64,000 nucleotides of DNA from Apophysomyces variabilis (GCA_002749535.1 MZZL01000380.1:851041-915040); one strand, 5' to 3'. Positions 22,888 to 36,233 are shown, counted from the stretch's first letter. Made by a program: numbers and translations. The notes: generated by a model not told the origin, from the sequence alone.

Positions 22888-24694
22888 GGCTTGACCGTTC
22901 CCTCTTTTATCTTTCTTCGTTTGTTTTGCACGGATTCCTTTTGATTATTTTTCCCCATCTCTCTCACACACACACACACGCACGCACGCACACCCATTTG
23001 CTATTGTTGTAATACTGCTATTTCTATCTTGTTGCTTCCTACAAGTCTGGCAGGTGACCAGTCTTGTATTCTCTTCTTTACGTGACGCGTATATGTACAA
23101 ATTCGCCCCTTTCTTCTTCTTCTTCTTCTTCTTTCATCGTCCTCTTTTTTTCCTCTATTTCTTTTGTTGGATGCCGGTGTTGCCTTTGTTTGTACAATAC
23201 TTGATCATTTCTGGTCTCTTCTCTTTATCTCCCCTCATTTTGACAAAGATTTTCTTTTTTTTTCTATTAGTTACTGCCGATTTAATCATTAATGTCTGTT
23301 TTTATGATTTTGCGAAGCCCTTTACGAAATTGGCGCACATCGTATGGGTGGCAATGCATCTCCAAGAAACCTGGAGGGAAATCGATCGTATCGTCACAAA
23401 GAGCAGTAGAAGAGAAACGCAAATGGTCATTATCCCAGCCAGATGAGTGACTATTCCTTTTGACCGACTATGTCAGTGTCCAGTATTTTTCCAATACGGA
23501 TTGGGGATTGTTTTGGTTTATGGTGTTGCCGACCCTCTGACTTTTTTTTATCCATTGGAAGGATGATAGAGAACGTTTGCTGTGATCTTATAGCTGCTTA
23601 GAATCAATAGCATCTGCCCTTTGGGGTTCATCCTCGTTTTAGTTTTCTTTAGACAGCCTACATCTAGCCCACCTTCCCCCCCCCAATGAAGCATCAATAG
23701 AACGATCTAAATTATGTAGAATGGTCAAAAAGTTCCGTGTTTTTAATGGATAACGACGGGCTGTACAACTGTCTAACTTTTACAACTATATGGCTCTTGA
23801 ACATGGCATCTTGCCTTTGAAACAATGCCGATACATTAAGAGATAGAAAATAATGTATGTTTTTGTTTTTTGGTATGGGATAGGATTCTTAACTCTATAC
23901 CCACTTTGGTACAGAAGATAAATACCGAATCAGGCCTACATTGGGACCATACATACCTGCAAGGCCTTTGTCAGAGGACAGTTCGGGTATCAGCAGGCTT
24001 TGTCCTTTTTGGCATGGGCAGAAAAGGCGCTGCACAAACATGGGGAACTGAAAAGAAAAAGAAAAAGCTGTATTGATTCATTAACAGAAATACCAAATTT
24101 CGTTAAGACTAAGGATTAGCTTGTCTTTTTTACTATCGCTCAACCGATCTTGTTAAAAAAAAAAAGATGCGCGCTTCTGACGGTCTGATACCGCCTATAG
24201 CTTGGTTTTCCTTTTTTGGTTTTTTCAAGTTATATTATTCATCGTTATCATGCAGTTTTGCATCATCTATTATTCTTTTAGTCAACAGAGACATAGGAAT
24301 ACATAAAATGCGACATATCTGTTGTTCTTTTTCTTTTGCTAGCTTATCAAGCTAAACGATGTTACAGGTTCTCAGTCCGGGCTCAGAAGCCTGGGATAAC
24401 AGCTGAGTTTTACGAGACTGCGCTAAATTTAAACAAACTCATTTACCTTGCCAAGACAAAAAGAGATAAAAATAAAAAAAAATAATAGACATCATCTTGA
24501 AGCAAAAACAGTCTAGAATAATCATGATATTCTGTCAAAGATTTTTCCCTGTATTGAAGGTTTTTTTTGTACACTGTCGGGATGGATATACAAATGAAAA
24601 GGAAAAGAAAAAGAGATAAATCGCAAAATAGAGAGAGAGAGAAAAGAGGAAGAAAAATAGGAACAAAAAAGAGAGTTATGTTACATTAGGTTGA
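22888..24694. other. Intergenic region between convergent 3' ends
   Basis: 1.8 kb between the convergent phosphatase and LEA2-type genes. It contains a CA microsatellite near 22964-22994 and T-rich tracts around 23110-23160. A frame at 23054-23446 is dominated by Phe from poly-T/TTC and is not credible. No other feature was seen. Confidence 0.55.
22964..22994. repeat. CA/CACG microsatellite
   Basis: Alternating CA units pass into CACG units directly downstream of the phosphatase stop codon. A simple-sequence repeat in the 3' flank. Confidence 0.9.
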
Positions 24695-25772
24695 TCATGG
24701 GGATGAAGCTCCAGACGCGCCTCCGGGTAAGAAAGAGGAAAGTGCGCCACCACCCAGAGCAGCGAGATCGCCATCTTGAAGAGGACAGGGGAACGAGGCT
24801 TGGTTGGAAATCGAAGGCGAGATGGGGATGCCTATGATACGTACAGTGGGAGTAACATCATAATCCACGGTGATAGATTGCTTCTGACCACCAAATACGC
24901 CACATTTGGTAAGAATATCGTTCACCACACTCTGATAAGCTTGATCCTTGATATTCACTGAGAGTCCAAATGGAAAAGTGATATTGGTGATTGCATTGGA
25001 TTCAATCTTCACATTATCTTTTTCTCCTCCACCTAATAACAAATCATGATGACCGGGATAATATGCCTAGAAGAAGAAGGAAAACGTAAATAAACCTGAC
25101 TTGTTTGTTTTTCTTTTGGTATCTGTCTTGTTTTCTTCCCACCTTTGCCACAATGGTTGAGAAGGTGATGCTTTCTATATTTGGATTATTCACACTGATC
25201 CCTAGAGTGAAGTTCATCTGAAGATTATCCTGTTGGAGATTGACGGTGGGTTCGCCCTGCAGACCAGTGAATTTTACGTCCGGTTTCTTGAACAGCGCAG
25301 CGAGGACACCAACGGCAATACCCAGACCGATGATCAAGAGAAGGAAAATACAGGAACACCAACGTAACCATTTTGGACAGCAGGTAAAGCAACCACAGCA
25401 TAGCTTGTCCATGCAGGTACGTCGACGTCTTACTTCTCGAGGAACAGGACCAAAGTCGTCCTCGTCGTCCGAATCATAACGACCTGTGAGTTTCATGTCG
25501 GACATACTTCCGCGTGGGTTATGCCACGCACCCACCGAGGGTTCATCCATCGATGTGTTCCGCAGTTGTTGTTGTTGCTGTTGATGCTGATGGTCGAATG
25601 GGCTGGGAGGATATTGCGGCCCGGTTGCGGCATGCGTATCGATGTTGTGGAGTGGATAGGTGTCATATTCTTTCATGGGTTCGTGCCTTGGTGGCGCGGG
25701 AGGAGGAGGAGCAGGAGGATTGACTGGCTTCGGTGAGCTATAATAGTCATCATGATCATACACGTTTGACAT
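24695..25772 (-). CDS. Single-pass membrane protein with LEA2-type domain
   Basis: Exons are 25772-25143 and 25066-24695, giving 333 aa. The N-terminal 115 residues are low complexity: Pro-rich (NPPAPPPPAPP), Gln/His-rich, then an acidic run before a basic VRRRR. A Cys cluster (CMDKLCCGCFTCCPKWLRW) lies next to one strong transmembrane helix (about residues 137-160), so it may be palmitoylated. The C-terminal half follows the water-stress/LEA2 fold pattern: VNLQQDNLQMNFTLGISVNN, PNIESITFSTIVAKAYYPG, ITNITFPFGLSVNI and a final VRIIGIPISP stretch. Fungal relatives are plasma or vacuolar membrane proteins of unknown function, similar in layout to plant NDR1/HIN1-like proteins. The function is inferred only from layout. 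It shares a 276-bp divergent promoter with the next gene. Confidence 0.85.
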
Positions 25773-26048
25773 GGTTTATACGGTAGATTTCCTCTCTTTT
25801 CTGTTCCGTAAACAAAAAGAACAGAAAACTAAGAAAGGGGAAAAAGGGAAGTGTGAGCGTAAAGAAAAAAAACAAAAAGCCAAGTTATAGTTTTCAAACC
25901 AAGCCAATAGGCTATTTTTAGGTGATCCCAATTTTGGCAGAGGATGATCATTTACGTCATAATCATTCATCGCATAAATCTTTCTTATTCTCTTTTGTCA
26001 GATGTCTTCTCTTTCAATCTCTTCTGCTATCAACTTCTTGTCATTATT

Positions 26049-26699
26049 ATGGATCTTGTCTCAAAAGTACGATCGCCTTTTCATCACTCAAGCTGTGTAT
26101 TGTTTTCATTAAACTACGTCACACCGTGTAAAGATCCTATTTTCTATCTCTTTTTTTTTTCAAAGCAAAAAGATCTTATATTCATCATTTTTCTTCTGGA
26201 TTTCTGGTAGTTGTCGGAGCAACCTATCTGCACCTGGTGGATCTCGTTACCAATATTCGGGCCATTGAAAGATACTGTACGCATGACACACAGAAACAGA
26301 CAAGCAGGACCAAGCATAAACATGATCATCCTACAGAACGTCCGCGATGTGATTGGACCTACCAGTTGACTGAATTCATTTTGGCAGCTATCCAGGTAAA
26401 AAGAACGAAAACAATACTACTTAAAATCTCCCGACAAAAAACATTGATTTTTTGTCCTACTCTTCTTGTAGACATTCTTCGTGATGGGTGTCATGAATTT
26501 GGCTGGTGTCGATGGATATAACCATGCCATTCAACTGGGTCTCTATCTGTTTGTTGCATTTTATGTACCCGAAGCATATCATACCTGGCTTTATGAAGAC
26601 ACAGCTTACCAAGTACTGGCATTGAAGCTAGGGCGTGGACTTTTAAATACAGCCGGTCTGAATGCATTGCTTCACTATCTCGGAACAACTATCTTGTAA
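26049..26699 (+). CDS. Small unknown membrane protein
   Basis: Proposed exons are 26049-26127, 26211-26395 and 26472-26699, giving 163 aa. The second and third exons are well supported by an unbroken hydrophobic frame and clean GT-AG sites; the first exon is less certain, but it gives the correct phase and the reading VTPFVGATYLHLVDLV across the junction. Three or four hydrophobic segments are visible (near FVGATYLHLVDL, FILAAIQTFFVMGVMNLAG and LGLYLFVAFYV) with a short charged His/Lys loop between the first two. I do not recognise the family. It is divergent from the LEA2-type gene and convergent with dymeclin, the two stop codons being 153 bp apart. Confidence 0.6.
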
Positions 26700-26852
26700 G
26701 GAAAAAAAAAATGTCCTTCTCCTTCCTATCTCGCCTATTCTCTCTCTCTTTTGTTCTTTCTCTTACATCGCTTATTTTTTCCTTGTTTTCTTCTTTTTGG
26801 TCTTTTAATGCGTTTGTAGACATTAAAAAAGGTGAACTATTTACAATAATTT

Positions 26853-29800
26853 CTAACGATAGATATCCTTTTTCTCCGGGGCATTGTCCTGGTCTTCTGG
26901 ACCGTCTTCATTCATCTTTCCATATTCTTCTAGAATATGTGCCTTTTTTTCCGACCAGTGAACGAATGTACGCCGATGAACCAACGCCCATACATATGGA
27001 ACAAAAAACTCATGTGAATCTTGCTCTTCCTCGTATTGAAATTTAAGATCAGGAAGGACCTACAGTGGATAGGCTCAGGAATCTATCATCGATTTCTTAT
27101 ACTCCCGGCTTACCTTCAGTCGATTGGCTGGCCACGTTCGAGCAGATTGTTCAATTAATCCTAGTACCTCCTCCGTCGATGGAGCTTTCAGATTTGCTTC
27201 TGCTACACGAGCATGGAAATAATTGATCACTTGCTCAACATTGCTGATGATTTCAGAAAATCGCGAATGAAGTCGGAACGGCGCAAACACATCGCGTTTG
27301 AGAAGCAATGCATACACTAACTGAGAATTATGCTTTAGCCGATGTGTCAGAACGGAGTTGATGATTTCTAGAACCAAACATAGCAGATCTTCATAGACTG
27401 CAATGTCGTTGTTTTCTGTTGTCAGCTAAGAAAACAATTTGATCCGGTTAGCACACACAGACGTCTATCCAGTATCAAGTTTCTGTCGCCTTTACCTCTC
27501 CTGCTTGCGTTTTGCTCACTATTTTCTGGTGGCGTTTTGCGATCAGTTCAAAAAGACTATACTATCGTTAAGCAAAAGAAAAAAAACCAAGTGCTACACC
27601 ATTCATTTTATTTACCTGATGATCCTCTGAGCGACATAAGCATGTATATCCAGCATAGATGTAGACATGTTCGCTAAGATGGCCAAACAGTTTGTGTGAA
27701 AATAGACATCCTATAGACCGTAATTATCAGCGTTTGGCCGAGATTTTCGTTAATTAATTTTTTCTCTCAAACCTTCTGATGCGATAAGTTGAGCTGAAGA
27801 GTACGAATCAGGACGAGAACAACCAGACCACCGAGAGAAATTGATTTCAATAAAGGCCGTTCAGTAAACCAGGTATGATTTGTTACAGTCTAAATCGAGA
27901 AAAAAAATAACACGCTGTTGACAAACTTGGTAATTTTACAGCAATGGTACCTACTATTTTTTGTATCGTCTCGTTATTCACCTCATCCTGACTGAAGATC
28001 AGGAGAATGATCAAAAGGATATAGACCTGCGAATAATTGACTTTGCCTTCGATCGCTTCATACACCATTCTGAGAATAGGAAGGTACTTTATACGCAATG
28101 ATTAGTCAACTTTGTCGCTACCATGTATTGAAACTAACGATAGTCTCTGGATCTGTCCTAGAGAGCACATACACCCGGAATGGCTCATTTTCAACCAGAA
28201 TCAGGTAAAACAATAGCATTCTTTCCTCAATGGCAAGCGATCTATAGAAAGAAAAAAATTCAGAATCTCTCTGATTACGTTTTATGCCATTCATGAACTT
28301 ACCGACAGAATATTTCAAAGAGATCTTTAAAAGATATATAGTGTAACTTGGTATTCTTGTCGTCTGGTTCAGAGACCGTTCCTATATAGAGTTGAACACC
28401 CATGCGCAGTTTGAATCAGGATATTCATACCATGATGATCGCGCAAGTTGCCAAAAGCGTTACGATATTCCTCCGCCCATAATAATGACCCTTCCGGCGA
28501 ATGAGTTCCGTCCAGGGATTGTTTGGCTTGTGTACCCAATAATAAGAGTAATAACAAACTTCGATCGGCTACTGGGAGAGCGTCCGCATCGGTAAGGGAG
28601 TTTGACCGTGCAGGGAAAAAGTACGAATAAGCGCTGTAGACAACGCCTTTCATTATCTCGGTTAGTAAACGGCAATACTTCAACTTCCTGAGCAAAAATA
28701 AAAACAAGAGGAGATCAACTCACTGGATGACTGAGATGGCGGCGTTTTCTGGGCAATAAAGTTCTCTAACAGTGTTGCCGCTATTTTGTCTGCTCGATCG
28801 CTGGTAAAGATAACGAGAACGTCTATCAAAACCCACAATTGAAGCTGCGAGAGCACTAATCTTACCCAAAGCGTCCCATTAAGATATCTAGGAAATGGTT
28901 ATTTTCTGTTAGCCGTGTTCGATGAAGCTGAGTCGACAAAAGCACGATCAACGTGTTCAAGACTTCAGCATAAAACTCGTAAACAGAATAGCTGATACTA
29001 AATATGCAATACACGGTCAATCCAAGGCCTTCCGATCATTGCTATGACACCTACTTTGGGTCAACATTAATCAAGATGGAAAGCATTGCATCCAACAGTT
29101 GCTCTCCTTTCGATCGAGGATCAGCTAATATATCTGGATGTATGGTAAGTTTCTCCTGATCTAAAGTCAATATAGAGCCGGACGAATATGACTTTTGCGT
29201 TTGCCCTGATGAGCCTGTGGAAAAGCAGCAAACACAACACAAGACCAAGTTAGCAAACCTTACATGTTCCTTTTTGCCACTTTATCCCCCTTTTTCTTTC
29301 TTTTTTTCTTTTCTTTCTGATTCAAAACAACCTTCAAATTGCTCTTTGATTTCATCGTCCGTTAAATTTCCTGCAAAATGCTTCGAGAAAACACGCGTTA
29401 AAAAGAGAGCATTATACGTTTGTGTAGGGATCTCTCTAGAACACGAACAACAATAACAATAAAATGACAATAATGATAAATTTTACTTGATTATGACATC
29501 CTCCATCGCTTCCCTTATTCTACTTACTCTGGTACGGTTTCCCGGATTTCATGCAGCTGGCTTAATAAATGAAGCACCAGTTTGTTGAAATTCCGTGTGC
29601 GTATATTATTGGCCGCTAAAATGAGATGGAAAGAGATTCAGTATCTACGACAGATAGACCATGACCTTCAAGCGAAAATACCTAGTTCAATAGATAAACC
29701 AACCGTAGCCATTTCGAGATCGTAAGCGTCTTGTCTTTTTGTTTTGTTTGTATCGTATTAGGAACAATCCAGGAACAAGATATTTAAACTTCGTTTATGT

Positions 29801-30228
29801 CTAACTTACGCTGAATGGGTTGCCGGATATTTATTGTTCGTTAAAAGCGCGAGCCAAAACGAGATATCAGTGATATCAAGAGGAATAGAACCACAAAACT
29901 TTTTGAGGGCTGCGGTCTGTTTGGGCGAGAAGAAGTGGTTAGGGTCTGATTGCTTTCTGAGGAGCGATGAGGTTGTGGAAGCTATGCTTTGCTTGATCGA
30001 GCCCGCTGCAAAGGAGGTTTGTGTGACAGGAGAAACAGTAGAAAGGGCAAAGAGGGAATCGGATAGATCGGTAGAAGGGGATCGGACGAGAGGCGAGATG
30101 GGTGACACTGGAGTAGAATGGTAAGTTGAAGGCCGTCTCGATGGTTTGGTAGATGTCAGTGTTTTGTTCGGCGCAGTAAGTGTCGGTATTTGAGGACTAC
30201 GTGATGGGGTGGGGTAGGATGGGTTCAT
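26853..30228 (-). CDS. DYM: Dymeclin (Golgi-associated armadillo-like protein)
   Basis: Peripheral Golgi protein that shuttles with the cytosol and supports Golgi organisation and ER-Golgi traffic in animals. Sixteen exons: 30228-29810, 29734-29682, 29615-29528, 29435-29332, 29214-29055, 28997-28866, 28800-28732, 28687-28431, 28381-28303, 28241-28139, 28086-27955, 27889-27773, 27710-27616, 27556-27496, 27425-27114 and 27059-26853; 795 aa. Family landmarks are TYNALFLTRVF, ILLIFSQDEVNNETI, SLGGLVVLVLIRTLQ, FHTNCLAILANMS, the VLEIINSVLTHRL and LVYALLLKRDVFAPF block, and FFVPYVWALVHRR near the end. The first 115 residues (Ser/Thr/Pro-rich) are an extension relative to animal dymeclin, and the usual N-terminal myristoylation Gly is absent. 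The exon 7/8 junction needs an unusual GTCATC donor or a frame change. Confidence 0.9.
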
Positions 30229-33200
30229 GTAGCTGCCGTAACAATTAAAATAGTGACTTTTGACAAGTATGTTTGTGTATATGTGCGTGTGTATGTGGAC
30301 CAAACTTAAGAACCAAGGCAACACGAACTCGTTTCTGCCTCTAACCAAAATTCATTCATTCAATTTCCGCTCGGGAATGATGAGGACACACCATCTCCAA
30401 GCTTTCGATAAGTTCCTTGTATGAAAATAAACGTGAGATCATCGCCATTAGCAAAAAGCAAATGGAAGACATTGCCCGACAGAAATTTGCAAAGTGCATG
30501 TCATTACAAATCGGCAATGAAAAGGCACCGCACGGGAATAGTTTTCAAAAGCAATATATGAATGTTGGAGGAGTGCGTCAAGGAAATAACTAGTACCTGA
30601 TAGTAGAAATCCATTTTGCATTTGTTCACATTGATCCAAACTATTTCGGTCTTTATCCATTCGATTGTCAAGGGATCAATTGAGGCCAAGTGACAACAAT
30701 TGCCTCAAGTGCTTTTTTACTCTTTCTGTTTATCGGCCCCTATCTATATTCGAATAAATGAAATAAAACTAGAACGTTGGCGGAAAACAGAACGAAGCAC
30801 AAGGAGAACGCACAAAGGAATATGCGTTGCATGGTTATTCACACGCAACTTATACCATATATCAGTCTACCGGTGTTGCCGAAAAGCAGGTAGAGAGGAT
30901 ACGACGAGGCAGATCTATCAAAATCATCCAGTCTCTCCAAATATCCAAGGGCTCGTAATGAGCTTGAATCCGTTTTTTGTACAATTGATTTCTCCTTCTT
31001 CCTTATTCTTAACGGCTTCCTTGCTCTCTGGCGAAGCTTGAAGTTACATTGCTTCAAATCGTGTTCTTTGTCTTTTACATTGATAGATATCATTCAGTAG
31101 AACATGAGTTCTATTTTTCTTTTTCTTCCAAATTCCACTTTGCTTCTTTGCCAATTTCAGGCCTGTTTTTATCTTCAATGTTATTTTTGCGTTGGCTATT
31201 GATCACTGAGAACTACATTTATTCCCCTCTGTTAGATGGCCTCAAACAAACATCGCTAGTACTGCATACGTTTTTCAGCAAATATTTCGTGCTTACTGGT
31301 CATTCTATAAACTTGAAGGTCTTAAGATGACCGTTGAATATAGTATGTGCATTCTTCTTTTTTTCAGTATCCTACTGCGAATATCATCTACCAATTTGTC
31401 CAATGTAAACAACAATGCATCCACAAACCATTTTTACTCGGTTGGCACCGTACGCATTACGAAATAACGTAGTTACCTGATATATGTCACACCTGATTGA
31501 ATAACATCGACTAGACACTGATATGTTTGACGATATTTTACAGATTTATAGCTATAACTTGTCAAAATAAGGGGAAAATATAGCTGGTTTGTGCGTGAGT
31601 AACAATGGGAACCGATCCACAATCTTGTTGTTTGGTTGGCAAACACTGCCGCAATGGTAAGACGGTGCTTCTTACTATGACATCTGCGTTACACGTTTTA
31701 CTATTTTCTTTTTCTTCCAAGCATGTCCACAATCAAACGTAACATGCCACTTGTGCCTTGGTTATGACATGAGGATCATTGTCATCGAAACACACTTAAA
31801 TGGGTGAATCGTTACAAAGCAGCACCGAGGAAAAACATCAACATCAACATTGTCATAGGGGCACAGGCAGAGTAAAAAGCAGAAAAAGAAAAAAAAAGAA
31901 CAAGAGTATTCTCGCTTGGACCTTTTTACTTTTTCTTAATCACAGCGGGCCATTTTCGATTTTAAGAGGGATTTAACATGCCAATAATGGTGTATCCTGC
32001 AGGAAACGATGGTCGCAATTCAGTTATACGGTTTTGCTTCGCTTTTCTTTTTTATGAGCGTACAAGCAAGAGGATACAAGAACATTTTTAGGAACGTGCA
32101 ATGTACCCGGGATGCAAAAACGGTGGACGATTGGATCAAGTAGAGTAAAAAATGGGCTGAGATTTGTACCACACCATGGTAAGAGTAAAAAAGAACTTGA
32201 TTACAGTTTGGTTCGCGAATGTACAACGAGCAAAAAACGAAAGAAAAAAAGTTGCACTGCAGGTAAACGGATCAGGTGAATCATGATCAGCCCGAATCTA
32301 TCGAAATAGGGCGTTTTATCTGACACTCGCGGTTTCTGTTTATCGCTTGTTTCGGTTCATATTTGTGTTGATGGTTACAACAACAAATGGCAAACTGGGG
32401 TTCCGGAAATAAGGAGGGTTTCATGTTTTTCCCTCAGTTTTGATATACTAGCAATGTAGTGCTAAAAGAAATGAATATCGGATCTATGAAGATCGATAAC
32501 ACGAAAGTATCGAGATGGAATTAAGCTATGTCTTACTGGCGAAGTCTTTAATCTGCCGTTTAGCCTAGGTTCCTGATCGTTCCTTTTGTGAAATCACTCA
32601 TGCTGCCAAGCTAGCCTGTTTTTTTTCTTCTCTTTTTCTTACAAAGTGTATCCTGATATTTCCATTGTAAAACGAAAAGGATCTTCAGATCTAGAAAATA
32701 ATAAGTTTGAATTCTTGGCAAAACCGCTTTAAGGTTGGGATAGCCTTACTCCACTTGAATATCTAATGATAAGCGAAAAAATAAAATTTAGATCTGGTCC
32801 TTTCCGAAAAGCGAATGTATGTTTTAGATAGGCGTAATGGACCTATGCTAAACTAAAATCAAATGGAAAGCCAAGACCAAATATTGCCATGATAACAAGG
32901 AGACTCTGTGTGTCCATGCCAATTATTCTAACTTCGAAGGTACACTTGCCTTTTTCTTTTCCCTCGTTTTGTTCCCCACGTCAACACCTGATTGTTTGTA
33001 TTTTTATTTCATTCTGCAGGCTCTGAAAAAGTTGTCCTTATTCAGATCAATATCATCTTTCTTGCTCTTCCCTTCCATTTTCCTTTTTTGTGGAAAGAAG
33101 AATGTATTTGTTGCTCGGTAGTTTGGCATCACAGGACAAGTTATCGAGTTGCTCCCACGGTAACAAGCGGCGCTTCCCTTGTCCCGCAAAAAATTTTACA

Positions 33201-34153
33201 TTTCCGATTTAGGAACTATTTGCCCTAGCAATTTTGCCTTGTTTGGATGATTATTTCTGAAGCCTCTGTGCCACCACATGACTCCGGAAGAGCGACAATA
33301 AGGACAAACTTTAATCGTGGTAAGTGTCGCGAAAGCCGTGTACGTATTGTATCTCCGTCTTTCTTCTCTCAATATCCTGATGGTATAATAACACAAGATA
33401 GAGGCTTTTTCCATTGATCAGAAATCAATAACAAACAAAATACGAAGCTTACTCTATCCTCCAATTGGTGAACAGGTTTTCTCTTTTCTTTCCTCTTTGC
33501 GCAATTTAACTCTACAAATACGGGTTTGTGCAATGCGAAGTATATATGCCTAGTTAGTTTTAGAATACTCAAGCATTTTCCGAATCAGTCCACCAGCCAT
33601 GGCTGTGTTCAAGGTACCGCACGTCATCCTTGTTCGGGGAAGTATGCATCTTTATCAGATAATGTTGTATCCGAAACGTCCACAACGTCTGTACTACATG
33701 GAAATAAAATTGGAACAGGAAGAACGGAAACGACAGCCAATGCAGGAAAAGTAATGGATATCCGTCGCTGTACATGTATCTGATGATCAGATAATCATAT
33801 GTGGTTGTAAAAACATTTACATAAATAATACATGCCTTCATGACATTTCATATTGAATGTACACAGTAATAAGATGATTTAGTTAAAAAACAAAAAGGGA
33901 AAAGGGACGTTTCAAAAAAGAAAGGCTGTTTGATGGACTGATTGATTCATCGGTTGAATGTTTTCAAGCTTTTTTTTTATATATAGATTTTACATTACGA
34001 TGATTGTGTTACAGGGTTCTAAGGAGAGAGAGAGAGAAAGACAGCCAACGAAAAGACATGGTCCGACCGTTATAAAGGTTTGGGATAAAAACTGTTTCAA
34101 TTTTCCTTCCTTAGCGAATACCTTTCCTCGCCCAAACCCCTCTTTCATAACGA
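30229..34153. other. 3.9-kb gene-free region
   Basis: Between the divergent dymeclin and MFS-transporter starts. It includes a GT-rich run near 30270-30296 and a GA microsatellite at 34022-34038. Frames at 30700-31041, 31049-31330, 32992-33228 and 33526-33783 are short and unsupported by splice logic or known motifs. Both promoters must lie here. No RNA gene was recognised. Confidence 0.5.
34022..34038. repeat. GA microsatellite
   Basis: Short run of GA units about 120 bp upstream of the transporter ATG. Confidence 0.8.
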
Positions 34154-36233
34154 ATGATACCAGCCAACAGTAATCGGCCGAAGCCTAAATACTCTAAAAG
34201 ACGAAAATACATCATATTTTCGAGGTATTGCTTTCCTTTCTCTATTTCTCTCTAAATCATGTCTTTTGTAGCCTGGTGCTCCTTTATTTTTCCATTACCT
34301 GGGAGAATAACCTCGTCTACACTATCACTCCTACTGTCACAAGTATTCTCGCTGCGAACAATGCATCAGGCATTCTTGCAACCATCCTCAGTATCCTCGA
34401 AACCGTACTGCTTCCTGTTTATTCTAAACTATCGGATATGACCGGCCGAGCACAAGCCTTTACGGCGGCCATATTGTTCTTTTCGGTTTCCTTCGTTATT
34501 ATGGCAACAGCACATACATATGAAACACTTGTTGTACGTACAGGATCACCGAAGCTTTTATTTTTTTTCCTGGCTGCATCCAACCTATTGTCATTGACAC
34601 AAATCTTACCTATTAGGGAGGTCAAGTGGTCTATGCATTTGGCTTCGCTGGTACATCGGTCCTTGCCCCTATTGTCATTGCAGGTAAAGACCGTGTCCAA
34701 GTTGTCCCAGTCGATCTTGGTCAAAAAAAAAACTTCTTTGATAAGCTAAACACGCGTTGACGGTTCACCTCCACTAGATATGACGGATGTCTCCAACCGT
34801 GGCTTTTTTCAAGCGTTGTATAACCTTCCCGAGATTATCAATATCTTTGCCGCCGGAGCGGCTGCCCAGGAACTGCTTGAGCAACAACAGTGGCGTTGGG
34901 CCTATGGTATGATTCCTATCATGGTTGTCGGAACAAGTGCCCCGCTCCTGGTGGGTTTGTGGTACGGACAGATCAAAGAGAAACGTAAACAAAAAGAGAA
35001 GGCACCAGATGAGTTGCCGGAGAAAGGCGAACTGGAAGGCAAAAATATTTTGCAAAAACTTTATTGGTTAGCCATTGAAATCGATCTTATCGGAAGCATC
35101 TTGTTGGTCGCCGCCTTATGCCTCATCTTACTCCCTTTGATTCTAGCAAGAACAAGCTGGGGCGGATGGGGAAGCAGTAAGCGTTACCACCTAAATATCC
35201 TAGTGACAAACTAACAAAGCATAACAACAAAAAAAAAGGTCTTACTATTGGTACACTCGTTGCAGGAGCAGCCTCTCTTGTCCTGTTTGTTATCTGGGAA
35301 TGGAAATTCAGTATCAAATCTATTATTCCCATCACACATTGGAAGTCAACAACACCTCTATTGGGTGTCCTTTCACTGTCCATTAAAAAAGCGCTCGTAT
35401 CTATGATCATGTTTCAGTATTTCCTCACCTACCTTCAAGTTACCCGAGGAGTAACGCCCAAGGCAGCAACATACCTTGAGAGAGGGTACAATGTAACCTT
35501 TATTGGGTTCCAGATCATCATCGGCTATGTGATGAAACGCACACGTCGTTGGAGACCTATCGTCATTGCGGGCTGCTGTATTATTATTTTGGGAATGGGT
35601 TTGATGATCCCTGCGCGTAAACCAACCGCCTCCAATGCCTTCCTGGCCGTCTCGCAGGTTATCACCGGTATCGGCGCAGGTATGATGCACATCCCTTTGA
35701 TGGTCGGTGTCCAAAGTACTGTACCCCGCAAAGATCTGGCCATTGCAACAGCCTTGCAACAACTAGGTCAATCCATTGCTACGAGTATTGGCTCTGCTAT
35801 TGCCGGATCCATATGGAACTCTTTGATTCCCGCTGCTTTTGCCAGACATATTCCAGGTCAATATGACTACCAGAAAATCGTCAAATCCATCCCCTACACT
35901 AGAAGCCTTCCAAAGGCACAACTAGATGGTGTCATCGCTGCATATGCAGAGGTCATGAATACAGTTTCTATCGTCATGGTCTGTGTAGCCATTCTTCCGT
36001 TAATTGTTTCAATCCCCATCAAGTCTTTCGGTTTTAAAGAGGAAGAAGAAGAAGATCAACTTACAGCCACATCATCCAGAGAAGATGGTAAACAAAGAAC
36101 AAAAAACAACGTGATAAGTATGTACATCTAACTTAACTGAACCGCTCTTTATTCTATAGTGAGCACCGAAAAGAAAAATACTGAAGAAGCACCGTCTCAG
36201 GAAGACGTCCAAATCTCAACCAAAGTGGCCTAA
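34154..36233 (+). CDS. MFS transporter, siderophore-iron (SIT/ARN) type
   Basis: Major-facilitator protein of the fungal siderophore-iron family (14 helices), expected to import ferric siderophores by proton symport. Exons are 34154-34224, 34272-34533, 34617-34683, 34778-35176, 35239-36087 and 36160-36233, giving 573 aa. Key stretches are WENNLVYTITPTVTS in the first helix, the loop-2 signature LPVYSKLSDMTGRAQAF, GGQVVYAFGFAGTSVLAP, DVSNRGFFQALYNLPEIIN, WRWAYGMIPIMV and the C-terminal ATALQQLGQSIATSIGSAIAG. Both ends are charged (MIPANSNRPKPKYSKRRK; Glu/Lys-rich tail). No siderophore synthetase or ferric reductase lies beside it, so uptake of foreign siderophores is possible. The last intron could be left unspliced, which would end the protein at 36131. 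Confidence 0.9.

Noticed and set aside
23054..23446. 130-codon frame after the phosphatase gene
   Set aside because: Translation of a TTC/T-rich tract; no domain and no splice partner.
26711..27046. Plus-strand frame that could extend the small membrane protein through a GTAAGG donor at 26696
   Set aside because: The same bases on the minus strand encode the last dymeclin exon (LPDLKFQYEEEQD, FFVPYVWALVHRR), which matches the family well; the plus frame is a shadow.
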